Shown piece by piece: positions 24,087 through 32,041 of a stretch of DNA of 64,000 nt. The stretch is from JAJRTE01 sp964418585. Its GTDB lineage: Bacteria; Myxococcota_A; UBA796; JAJRTE01. A program made the translations under genes and the position numbers. The notes below the pieces were generated by a model. That model saw only the letters and a list, made by a program, of their open reading frames with translations, searched no databases and had not been told where the DNA came from. How positions within the stretch are numbered: position 1 is the stretch's first letter; the number at the start of each line of letters is the position of its first letter. Location of the stretch: contig CAYQMG010000006.1 in NCBI GenBank assembly GCA_964418585.1, positions 1-64,000 on the forward strand, in the 5' to 3' direction.

Positions 24087-26119
24087 AAGCCGTTTCCGAG
24101 GACACGGTCACCGTCACCGTGGATGGACGGAAGCTTCAGGCGCGGCGCGGCGCATTTGTGCTCCAGGTGGCTCGATCCGCCGGGATCGAAATCCCCACCT
24201 TGTGCGACCACCCGGCGCTCGAGCCCTCTGGTGCATGTCGACTGTGTGTCGTGGAGGTGACGCACCCGGACTGGAACGGGTGGCGGGGGCTCATGACATC
24301 GTGCCTCTACCCGGTCACCGACGGCATCGAGGTGTTCACCAACAGCGAGGCGGTTCGCGAGGCCCGCCGGCGCGTCCTTGCCCTTCTCGCCGCCCGGTGC
24401 CCCAACACACCTGTGATTCAGGAGTTGGCCGCGCGTCATGGCGCAGATACCCGGTGGCTCCAGGTGAATCCCGACGCGGATGACTGTATCCTGTGCGGCC
24501 TGTGTACGCGCGTGTGTGAAGCGCACGCCACCAGCGCCATCGGGACGGCGGGACGCGGAGCAGAGAAGCACGTGGGGCCCTTCGCCGGACAGCCTCCGGA
24601 TGAGTGCGTGGGGTGCGGTGCCTGTCGCATCGTGTGTCCTACCGGCGAGATAGAGGATCGGCGCACAGGAACCGGGTACGAGATCTGGGGCCGCACCTTC
24701 CCCACGGCCGTGTGCGTGGTGGACTCGAGCCGGTGTATGGCGTGTGGCGCTTGTGAGGAGGTGTGTCCGTTCCACGTGCCTCGAGTGACCTGGACGGTGG
24801 AGGGTGCCCTGGCGGCTCGAATTCCTTCGGAGCATTGCCGGGGCTGCGGAGCGTGTGTGGCCGCCTGTCCTTCCGGGGCCATTCATCAGGAAGGTCAGAC
24901 CTGGGAGTCCCTGGCGCACCGCCTGTCGATTTCCGACGTGGAGGAGGGGGACACCCCCAGGGTTGGCGTGATTGCCTGTGCTCGAGCGACCCGGCCGAAC
25001 CCGGACGTTGCGGGAGAAGCGGTGGTGCTCGAGGTGCCCTGTGCGGGCAGGGTTACCGTGCCGTTGTTGCTTGGTGGATTGCTTCAGGGCCTGGAGGGGG
25101 TCCTGGTTCTGGGGCGGCACCAGGCCACGTGTCGGTTCGATGGCGCCGAGGACCCGGCGGTACGGGTGGTGGCGCAGGCCCGGGAAGTGGTGCGCCTGCT
25201 TGGGATGGACCCTGAGCGTGTTCGTTTTGAGGATCCCGCGCCGGGCCGCAACGGTCCTGTGGAAGCGGTGCGGGCCTTTGCGCGAAGGGTGGATGGCCTC
25301 GAACGACGGGGCGGGCAGGGTCTCGGTGGGGTGGGCGCCCAGGTGGAAGGGCTGGACACGACCCTGGATCTGGTCTGGCGATTGATCGAGCGTGCCGGCG
25401 GGCGTGGCGATCTGAGCGACTGGTGCGCGCAGGAAGGCGTGTCAGAAGCCTCCGGTTCAGGTCCGGTGCTGGACATCGGCTTGCTTCCGGTTCTGGATGT
25501 GTTGACACGGACGTTGACCCGGCCGGCCCGGGTCACAGACCTGGTTCACTCTGCCGTCGAGGTGCTGGAGCGTCTTGGGATCGAGGTTTCGGGGGTGACC
25601 TGGCGGCTGGGTGCCGGGGGAGGGGGCACCGTCTTCACCCTGTGCCCGGGCGAACGGGAGCGGCTTGTCGAGGCTGGTGTAACGGCCGCCTGGATCGACG
25701 ACCTGCTCAGGGAACGTGTTCAAGACCTTCCTCGAGCCCCGGTCAGGCAGCGGGTGGCCTGTGATGGAAGCGACGCAGCCCAGGTGAAACTGGTGGAGGC
25801 GATGGGCTATCGAGTCGTGGACGTAGGGCCGGATCCCTTGCCGGACCGTTTCTGGTTCGACCCCGCGCAACTTGCGGCAGCCCGGGATCGGCTGGCCTGC
25901 GCCTCTGCAGCAGGTTCAGATGTTCTGTTGACCTCGAGCCCCGCCGCGTGGCTTCGGTGGGGGATGTTGACCCGGCAGGGCGCCTGGCGGACCGACCGGG
26001 TGGCGCCTGTGGCCGGGGTTCAGCTTGCCTGGCTGTCCATCCGCGGCGAGCGCCTCTCCGACTGGGTGCTGGAGAGGATGTTGCCGGGAACTGCCTCCAG
26101 CAAGGAGGAGACGCGATGA
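24083..26119 (+). CDS. NuoG-like iron-sulfur protein with extra ferredoxin, MvhD-like and degenerate HdrB-like regions
   Basis: This 678-aa protein begins with a NuoG-type [2Fe-2S] domain (Cys41, 52, 55, 74). [4Fe-4S] motifs follow at Cys135-145 and 175-185, then at 218-228 and 252-262. Residues about 292-405 resemble the MvhD/FlpD delta subunit that passes electrons to HdrA (PCAGRV, LLQGLEGVLVLGRHQATC, LLGMDPERVRF). The rest (about 455-660) resembles the two halves of a CCG domain of HdrB/GlpC proteins but lacks the paired cysteines. There is no molybdopterin domain. The role is inferred to be an electron wire between the NADH module and the flavoproteins. ATG 24083 overlaps the upstream stop; the next gene starts by ATGA overlap at 26116. 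Confidence 0.85.
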   Translation: MKAVSEDTVTVTVDGRKLQARRGAFVLQVARSAGIEIPTLCDHPALEPSGACRLCVVEVTHPDWNGWRGLMTSCLYPVTDGIEVFTNSEAVREARRRVLALLAARCPNTPVIQELAARHGADTRWLQVNPDADDCILCGLCTRVCEAHATSAIGTAGRGAEKHVGPFAGQPPDECVGCGACRIVCPTGEIEDRRTGTGYEIWGRTFPTAVCVVDSSRCMACGACEEVCPFHVPRVTWTVEGALAARIPSEHCRGCGACVAACPSGAIHQEGQTWESLAHRLSISDVEEGDTPRVGVIACARATRPNPDVAGEAVVLEVPCAGRVTVPLLLGGLLQGLEGVLVLGRHQATCRFDGAEDPAVRVVAQAREVVRLLGMDPERVRFEDPAPGRNGPVEAVRAFARRVDGLERRGGQGLGGVGAQVEGLDTTLDLVWRLIERAGGRGDLSDWCAQEGVSEASGSGPVLDIGLLPVLDVLTRTLTRPARVTDLVHSAVEVLERLGIEVSGVTWRLGAGGGGTVFTLCPGERERLVEAGVTAAWIDDLLRERVQDLPRAPVRQRVACDGSDAAQVKLVEAMGYRVVDVGPDPLPDRFWFDPAQLAAARDRLACASAAGSDVLLTSSPAAWLRWGMLTRQGAWRTDRVAPVAGVQLAWLSIRGERLSDWVLERMLPGTASSKEETR

Positions 26120-28200
26120 AGCCGCAACACCGTATTCACCACCATCCCGTACTGGCTCCACTTCCCGAGCCCACGGTGCCGTTCACGTTCAACGGGCAGC
26201 CGTTGCTGGCCCGGGAGGGGGAGGTGATCAGTTCGGCACTTTTCGCCGCCGGTATCAAGATCTTCGGCCACCACCCTCGAGACGGGGGCGCCCAGGGGAT
26301 CTTCTGCGTGAACGGGCAGTGCTCCCAGTGCACGGTCCTGGTGGACGGCCGTCCGCTCAAGGCCTGCATGACTCGAGTTCGGGAAGGCATGCGGGTGGAG
26401 AGTTGCGAAGGCGCGCCAGCCATGCCTCCGGACGACGCCGAGGTGCACATCGGGCGTCCGACCGAGCGGCGGGTGGACGTGCTGGTTCTGGGAGGCGGTC
26501 CTGCCGGGTTGAATGCCGCCATCGAACTGGGGCGGCTGGGCCTTCAGGTCCTCATCGTGGACGACAAGCCGGAACTCGGCGGCAAGCTGACCTTGCAGAC
26601 GCACCAGTTTTTCGGGTCGGTGAAAGACTGCTGGGCAGGGACGCGCGGCGTGGACATCGCCCGTATTCTGGCTCAGGAGATCGAGGCCCTCCCCACGGTG
26701 GATGTCTGGCTGGAAAGCACCGCCGTGGGCGTGTTCGCCGATGGCAAGGTCGGGGTGGTGACCCCTCGAGATTACCGTCTTGTCGAAGCGTCCGCGTTGC
26801 TCGTCACGCTTGGAGCCAGGGAAAAGAGCCTGTCGTTCCCCGGGTGTGACCTGCCGGGGGTGTTCGGAGCCGGCGCATTCCAGACACTGGTGAATCGGGA
26901 CCTGGTTCGTTCCTCGGAACGGTTGTTCGTGGTGGGCGGCGGGAACGTGGGGTTGATCGGGGCCTACCATGCCCTTCAGGCCGGGATAGACGTGGTCGGC
27001 CTGGTGGAAGCGCTTCCCGAAGTGGGTGGATACAAGGTGCATGCGGACAAGATCCGTCGCCTGGGCGTTCCCATCTGGACCCGGCACACCGTGGTGCGCG
27101 CGGAGGGAGACGCTCGAGGCGAGCGGCTCGAGCGGGTGACGATCGCTGCGATTGATGAGCGTTTCCAGGTGGTTCCTGGAACGGAACGGACGTTTGAGGT
27201 GGATACCTTGCTCATAGCAGTGGGTCTGAACCCGTGCGACGAGTTGCTGGTCAAGGCGAAGGACATTGGGCTGCGTGTCTATGCCGCCGGAGACACGGCC
27301 GAGATTGCCGAGGCGTCGGCGGCGATATTCGGAGGACGTATCACAGGGCGTCAGATTGCCAACGATTTGGGGATACCAGTGCCGATTCCCGAGGACTGGG
27401 ACGCCATTGCTGAGGTGTTGCGGAGCCGCCCGGGCCGTACGAGTCGATTCGAGCCGAAAGACCTGCCGGACCCGGTCTATCCGCTCATTCGCTGTGTCCA
27501 GGAGATCCCGTGCAACCCGTGCGAGGAGGCCTGCCCGGAAGGACTGATCCACATTGGATCCAACATCATGGACTTGCCGCGTTTTTCCGGCGCCTGCCTC
27601 GGATGTGGCGAATGCGTTTCGGTCTGCCCCGGCCTGGCCATCAACCTGGTATTCAACGACTATGATTCAGGTGGCCGCAAGGCGCTTCTCATGCTCCCGT
27701 TCGAGATGGGCGTGGAACGATTGCCCCTCGGGCAAGAGGTGCAGACGGTGGACATGGAGGGAAACCCGGTGGGGACGGGGCGGATCGTGTCGGTCCGGGA
27801 TCGGCCGGAGCAGGACCGACGGCTGCTGGTGATGCTCGAGGTTCCTGCGGAGGAGAAGCTCCGGGTGGCCGGGTTTACCATGCGTGGTCCTTCGGAACCG
27901 GTGGCTGCCGAGGGGGGCGGAACGGTGGACGAGGATCCCATCGTGTGTCGCTGCGAGCGGGTACGGAAGAGCACGATTGTGGCCGAGCTTCGAGCAGGGG
28001 TCCGGGACATGAACCAGTTGAAGGCACTGGTTCGGGTGAGTATGGGCGGATGTGGCGGCAAGACCTGCACCGACCTTGTGCGTCGGATAGCGCGCGAGGA
28101 GGGGATCGACCTGGGCGAACTGACCCCCGGGACCATTCGCCCGTTGGTGGCGGAGACCCCGTTGGAGTTGTTCGTTCAGGGGGAGGAGAACCATGGCTGA
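26116..28200 (+). CDS. SoxA/PDH-alpha-type FAD/iron-sulfur oxidoreductase
   Basis: This 694-aa flavoprotein has a SoxA-type N-terminal [2Fe-2S] domain (Cys64, 69, 72, 84). A two-dinucleotide-binding pyridine-nucleotide-disulfide-reductase fold follows, with GGGPAG (126-131) and a second GGGNVG. A 2x[4Fe-4S] segment (CNPCEEAC, CLGCGECVSVC) and a C-terminal BFD-like [2Fe-2S] domain (CRC ... CGGKTC) complete it. This domain order is that of the alpha subunit of heterotetrameric sarcosine oxidase, opine/cyanide-forming oxidases and archaeal dye-linked proline dehydrogenase. It would take electrons from the small flavoprotein encoded next and pass them to the NuoG/NuoF-like subunits. It overlaps both neighbours (4 bp and 8 bp). 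Confidence 0.9.
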   Translation: MKPQHRIHHHPVLAPLPEPTVPFTFNGQPLLAREGEVISSALFAAGIKIFGHHPRDGGAQGIFCVNGQCSQCTVLVDGRPLKACMTRVREGMRVESCEGAPAMPPDDAEVHIGRPTERRVDVLVLGGGPAGLNAAIELGRLGLQVLIVDDKPELGGKLTLQTHQFFGSVKDCWAGTRGVDIARILAQEIEALPTVDVWLESTAVGVFADGKVGVVTPRDYRLVEASALLVTLGAREKSLSFPGCDLPGVFGAGAFQTLVNRDLVRSSERLFVVGGGNVGLIGAYHALQAGIDVVGLVEALPEVGGYKVHADKIRRLGVPIWTRHTVVRAEGDARGERLERVTIAAIDERFQVVPGTERTFEVDTLLIAVGLNPCDELLVKAKDIGLRVYAAGDTAEIAEASAAIFGGRITGRQIANDLGIPVPIPEDWDAIAEVLRSRPGRTSRFEPKDLPDPVYPLIRCVQEIPCNPCEEACPEGLIHIGSNIMDLPRFSGACLGCGECVSVCPGLAINLVFNDYDSGGRKALLMLPFEMGVERLPLGQEVQTVDMEGNPVGTGRIVSVRDRPEQDRRLLVMLEVPAEEKLRVAGFTMRGPSEPVAAEGGGTVDEDPIVCRCERVRKSTIVAELRAGVRDMNQLKALVRVSMGGCGGKTCTDLVRRIAREEGIDLGELTPGTIRPLVAETPLELFVQGEENHG

Positions 28201-29359
28201 GACGTTCGATGCCATTGTGGTCGGAGGTGGGTCGGTGGGTATGCCGTCGGCCTACTACCTGAGCCGGCGGGGGCTCAAGGTGCTGGTTTTGGACCGGCGG
28301 TCTGCCGTCGGCCAGGGGGACAACAAGGCTGCCATCGGCGGCGTCCGGGCGACCCATTCGGATCCTGCCAAGATTCTTCTTTGCCTCCGGTCCCTGGAAG
28401 AGATTCGGACCTGGAAGGAGACCCACGGCGACGAGATCGGGTGGAAGCCGGGAGGGTACCTTTTCCCGGTCTACAGCGAGGAGATGGAGCGGAAGCTCAA
28501 GGGACTGTTCCCGATACAGCACCAGTACGGGCTCGTCAACGACTGGGTCGACGCCGACACAGTGGCGGACCTCTTGCCCGGCGTGGCCCGTGACGGATTG
28601 CGTGGAGGCACCTACTCCCCCAACGACGGTCAGACCTCTCCCCTTCTGCTCCCGGTGGCGCTGGCTCGTCATGCGGTGCGCATGGGGGCCGTCATCCGGG
28701 TGAAGGAGCGGGTGGTGGCCTATCTTCAGAAAAACGGCCGAATGGTGGGTGTGCGTACGGACAAGGGAGAATACCACACGCCTCGAGTGGTTGTCGCCAC
28801 CGGTGCGGACGCGGCCCGGGACGGGGAGTTGCTCGGGATCGAGATTCCGGTGACGCCGGACAGTCACGAGGCCGGGATCACCGCTCCGGTCAAGCCGTTC
28901 ATCGGGCCGCTCATCGTGGACATGAGACCAGGCCCGGAGGGCAAGACCGCCAACTTCTACTTTGGGCAGAACCACGAGGGGCAGATCATCTTCTGCTACA
29001 CCCCCCGGGAACTCTTCGTGGGCACCAACCGGGAGAGCCTGTCCGAGTTCCTGCCCATCCTGGCGGGTCGTATGATCTCGTTGGTCCCCCGCCTCCGACA
29101 CCTCTTGGTACGGCGGATTTGGCGAGGGTGCTACCCCATGACCCCGGATGGGACCCCCATCGTCAGCAATGTGCCCCAGATTGAAGGACTCACCCTGGCC
29201 GTGGGCATGTGTGGGCAGGGATTCATGCTCGGACTGGGCGTCGGCCAGGAGGTGGCCTCCCTGGTGGTGGACGGCGTCCACAAACTGCCTCCGGACGCGG
29301 CACGAACCATCCAGTTTGGGCGGGACTTCTCTTCCGGAAAGGTCGAGGCACTGAAATAG
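28193..29359 (+). CDS. SoxB/DadA-type FAD-dependent amine or amino-acid dehydrogenase
   Basis: This 388-aa protein belongs to the DAO flavoprotein family. It has VVGGGSVGMPSAYYLSRRG at the N-terminus for FAD, the DRRSAVGQGDN segment, and a C-terminal GMCGQGFMLGLGVG loop. Relatives oxidise sarcosine, dimethylglycine, proline, opines or D-amino acids at the C-N bond. It is the likely substrate-oxidising beta subunit paired with the SoxA-like alpha subunit encoded just upstream (8-bp overlap). The substrate cannot be told from the sequence, and no GcvT- or folate-binding domain is present. It is the last gene of the four-gene operon, 46 bp from a convergent gene. Confidence 0.9.
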   Translation: MAETFDAIVVGGGSVGMPSAYYLSRRGLKVLVLDRRSAVGQGDNKAAIGGVRATHSDPAKILLCLRSLEEIRTWKETHGDEIGWKPGGYLFPVYSEEMERKLKGLFPIQHQYGLVNDWVDADTVADLLPGVARDGLRGGTYSPNDGQTSPLLLPVALARHAVRMGAVIRVKERVVAYLQKNGRMVGVRTDKGEYHTPRVVVATGADAARDGELLGIEIPVTPDSHEAGITAPVKPFIGPLIVDMRPGPEGKTANFYFGQNHEGQIIFCYTPRELFVGTNRESLSEFLPILAGRMISLVPRLRHLLVRRIWRGCYPMTPDGTPIVSNVPQIEGLTLAVGMCGQGFMLGLGVGQEVASLVVDGVHKLPPDAARTIQFGRDFSSGKVEALK

Positions 29360-29405
29360 TCGCGTCGGCGGTCCCCCGTATCGGTGAACCTCTCCTTTTT
29401 CCCGG

Positions 29406-30872
29406 TCAGAACTCCCCGCCAAACAGATTCAGGTGTACCGAAGCGTCGGACTTGAAAGCCTGGGCTGTCCGGGTCGCACCGGAGGTGGGGTGAAATGCCA
29501 GGACCGGAATCGGTTGCCCCAGACGAATCTTCCCATCCTCAAGCGTCAGGAGGTGGGGACTCGGCTTCCGAGAAATCAGGTCGGCATGCGTCCTCTCGTC
29601 CCAGTTCATGGTCGCACGGTAGGCCGTTCCGATCCCCAACGCTGCACCGGTGAGCATCAGGACTCCCGTGGCATGGGGATCAAACTCCATCAGGGTCGCT
29701 ATCCCGGAGGTGAGGAATGCGCCAACCACCCCTCCCAGGTTGAGGAGTCGCACCCGACTTCGACTCACCGTGATACCGGATTGATGAACCGCCAGGGCGG
29801 CGGCCACAGCCCCCAAGTCCGCCGAGAGAGGCGCCGCCACCGTGTAGACATTGTCGGTGGATGTGCCGGCCAGAAGCAGGAGCGTCTCCACGAAGTAGGT
29901 GCTCCAGAGACCTGCGCTCCCTATCAGATCTACGTTTCCTGCCGGTACGTGTGGCCAGGTGTTCCCCATGATGATCCCGGCAATGGTTCCAAGTCCCAGT
30001 CCCGCCACGCTTAGCCCTGGAAAGCTTTCAAGGGCAGCATAGTCGGGCAGGACAAGATTCCACATCACCAGATTCCCTGCGCCGTAAAGCTGGCCAAACG
30101 TGATCATCGCACCCTTCGCAGCCGACCAGTCGGGCTGACCGCTCGCCAGCAGGGACAACCCCAGTCCCCCCATCGTGCCCAGCATGGCGCCGGTCAATAC
30201 CCCCTTGGGCCCCATCTCCATGAGTGCCGGGAGGGTGCCCCCTACGTAGGCTCCCACAGTCGTCTCGAACACGATGAACCCTGCCCTCGATTCGCCCGAA
30301 TGGGAATCGCCCGCAGCCTGTTCCGAAGCAGGAGGCTTGTCCGTCGCCAGTTCATCCAGTCGCTGGCCCGCCGAAGCTGCGACCGGGGACTCCGGATACT
30401 CGGAAACAACCCGCTGGAACAGGTCTCGAGCCCTGTTCCACTCACCCTTGGCCATCCAGTACAGGCCCAGTTGGTAGAGAGCGGTCGCTTCCATCTCGGG
30501 CGTGCGGGTCGGATCGGGAGGACACGGGGGACACTCGGTCGGTCGAGATACCTCTTCCGCTTCCATTCCACCCTCTCCCGGCACTTCCGTTTCCTGCACC
30601 TGTTCCGCAACCACCGCCGCATACCTCAGCATCGTGCCTTCCGGCCCCCCTGCCTCGATCAAGCCCGCCTCCCCCAGAAAGGATTGCGCATGATTCGTGA
30701 GCTTCGATTGCCCGCCCGCCTCGTCCAAAATCTGGATGAACGCATCCTCCGGTTCTTCTGCTCCCACCCGGGCGGAGGCAAGAGCAGACGCAGGCTGCAG
30801 CAGCGGCAGGGCCGGTACAGAGATTGTAAGGGTCACACCAACGATTCGTTCAAGCAGGCTGTTGCTCCGCAC
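29406..30872 (-). CDS. Exported TPR protein with a hydrophobic Gly/Ala-rich C-terminal region
   Basis: GTG 30872 is chosen because AAGGAGG lies 5 nt upstream, and the protein then begins with a clean signal peptide (cleavage near ASALASA). An in-frame ATG at 30941 overlaps the stop of the upstream gene (ATGA) and would add 23 residues. Residues about 145-190 form a TPR-like repeat (ALYQLGLYWMAKGEWNRA). From about 220 to 440 the sequence alternates hydrophobic Gly/Ala/Leu stretches, probably several membrane helices. No known family is recognised. It is co-transcribed with the lipoprotein upstream. Base composition looks lower in GC than the neighbouring operon. Confidence 0.65.
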   Translation of the reverse strand: MRSNSLLERIVGVTLTISVPALPLLQPASALASARVGAEEPEDAFIQILDEAGGQSKLTNHAQSFLGEAGLIEAGGPEGTMLRYAAVVAEQVQETEVPGEGGMEAEEVSRPTECPPCPPDPTRTPEMEATALYQLGLYWMAKGEWNRARDLFQRVVSEYPESPVAASAGQRLDELATDKPPASEQAAGDSHSGESRAGFIVFETTVGAYVGGTLPALMEMGPKGVLTGAMLGTMGGLGLSLLASGQPDWSAAKGAMITFGQLYGAGNLVMWNLVLPDYAALESFPGLSVAGLGLGTIAGIIMGNTWPHVPAGNVDLIGSAGLWSTYFVETLLLLAGTSTDNVYTVAAPLSADLGAVAAALAVHQSGITVSRSRVRLLNLGGVVGAFLTSGIATLMEFDPHATGVLMLTGAALGIGTAYRATMNWDERTHADLISRKPSPHLLTLEDGKIRLGQPIPVLAFHPTSGATRTAQAFKSDASVHLNLFGGEF

Positions 30873-30937
30873 GGTTTCCTCCTTCGCGAATGGGTTCCTG
30901 CGTCCCTTCCCTGACAAAAAGGATGGGGTCGGTTGCT

Positions 30938-31474
30938 TCATGGCAAGACCGCCTCTCCACTCATCATGACTGAGGTGGGATAGGGATACAGGGATGAGCA
31001 GCCGAGTGTCCCCCAATCTTCAATGGTGGCCACATACGTGATCTGGAACTCGAAGCTGGTGGACGACGTGATATCGCCGGTGATGATGACATCTTCTCGT
31101 TGATCGCAGCCGTAGTCAGTCCCACCAGCGGTCAGGTAGTAGTCGCTGTAGAATATCTCTTCACCGCCAAAATGGTTGTCCCGACGTTGAACTTCGATGG
31201 GTTCGAAGCAACTTTCGTAAGCAAGGGATGATATCGCGTCCTGGCAGATGGTGATGATCATGAGGTCCGGCAGCAGGCCAGGGCCGTCCTGCGCCACCTG
31301 GACGTCGATTATGAACTGCTTGTTGATAACGGCCGTTCCTCCGTCCACGTAGTGGGCTGTCCCGGTGGCTTCCGCCGAGTAGGTCCCGCTCTCAAGGTCG
31401 AACTTGCACCCCGAGACGAGGACCGAAGCGCCGGTCATGATGAACGCTGTAGCCATGAGGAACCGATGGGTCAT
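30938..31474 (-). CDS. Lipoprotein of unknown function
   Basis: This 178-aa protein has a signal peptide ending LVSGC (lipobox). The mature part, about 155 residues, is beta-rich and has several cysteines (for example YGCDQRED and LGCSSLY) that may form disulfides. A GGAGG Shine-Dalgarno precedes the ATG at 31474. Its stop overlaps an ATG in frame with the downstream TPR protein, so the two form an operon. Its coding sequence is visibly poorer in GC than most of the window. I recognise no family. Confidence 0.65.
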   Translation of the reverse strand: MTHRFLMATAFIMTGASVLVSGCKFDLESGTYSAEATGTAHYVDGGTAVINKQFIIDVQVAQDGPGLLPDLMIITICQDAISSLAYESCFEPIEVQRRDNHFGGEEIFYSDYYLTAGGTDYGCDQREDVIITGDITSSTSFEFQITYVATIEDWGTLGCSSLYPYPTSVMMSGEAVLP

Positions 31475-32041
31475 GGGTCAATCCTCCAGGTGTGGTCAGG
31501 AACGGGACCAGGCGACATCGGCCCGGAGTTACTGGTCCAGCGTTTGGACAGGTTCAGGTTTCAAGGGAGATGGTAGCATGTTTTGTGCCGAAGGGTGACG
31601 TGAGCGCCGAATGTTGGGAGGCCGTCCGGTGTTCGGGGCATGAATCCGGTGGGATACCGGGGGAATGTGGCGTGATCCCTTGATTTCAGGTGTTGGGGTT
31701 TCGAGCGGGGAAAGGATGACGGTGGCACGGAACGACCCATCCTTTGTTCCAGGGGCGGGGTTTGGTATGAAAGGATCTTTACCTTTTCGTGTCCAGGCGG
31801 TTGGTGTTTCGGCGGAGGCGCACGTATCGGTGCGGGTACCAGGGGAAGGTGATAGCGGCCGGGCAGGTCGGTCGCGTTTCTCGGGAACGTCATTTCCACT
31901 CGCCGAATGCGGAGACAAGGGCCAAGATATGCAGGCGACCTGTGAGGGTAGGGCTTTTCGAGGGGGGCGGGGCCTGTCATTGGGTCGAACCGGTCTCTTG
32001 TCGGGCCGGGGAAGGCTCGGAGGGGTTTTGGTTTTCAGGAG
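31475..32041. other. Divergent intergenic gap of about 570 bp
   Basis: The gap separates the lipoprotein operon (minus) from the DUF5916-type gene (plus). It contains open frames on both strands but none with a Shine-Dalgarno, signal peptide or recognisable sequence. I found no convincing promoter pair, although both flanking operons must start here. Confidence 0.4.
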
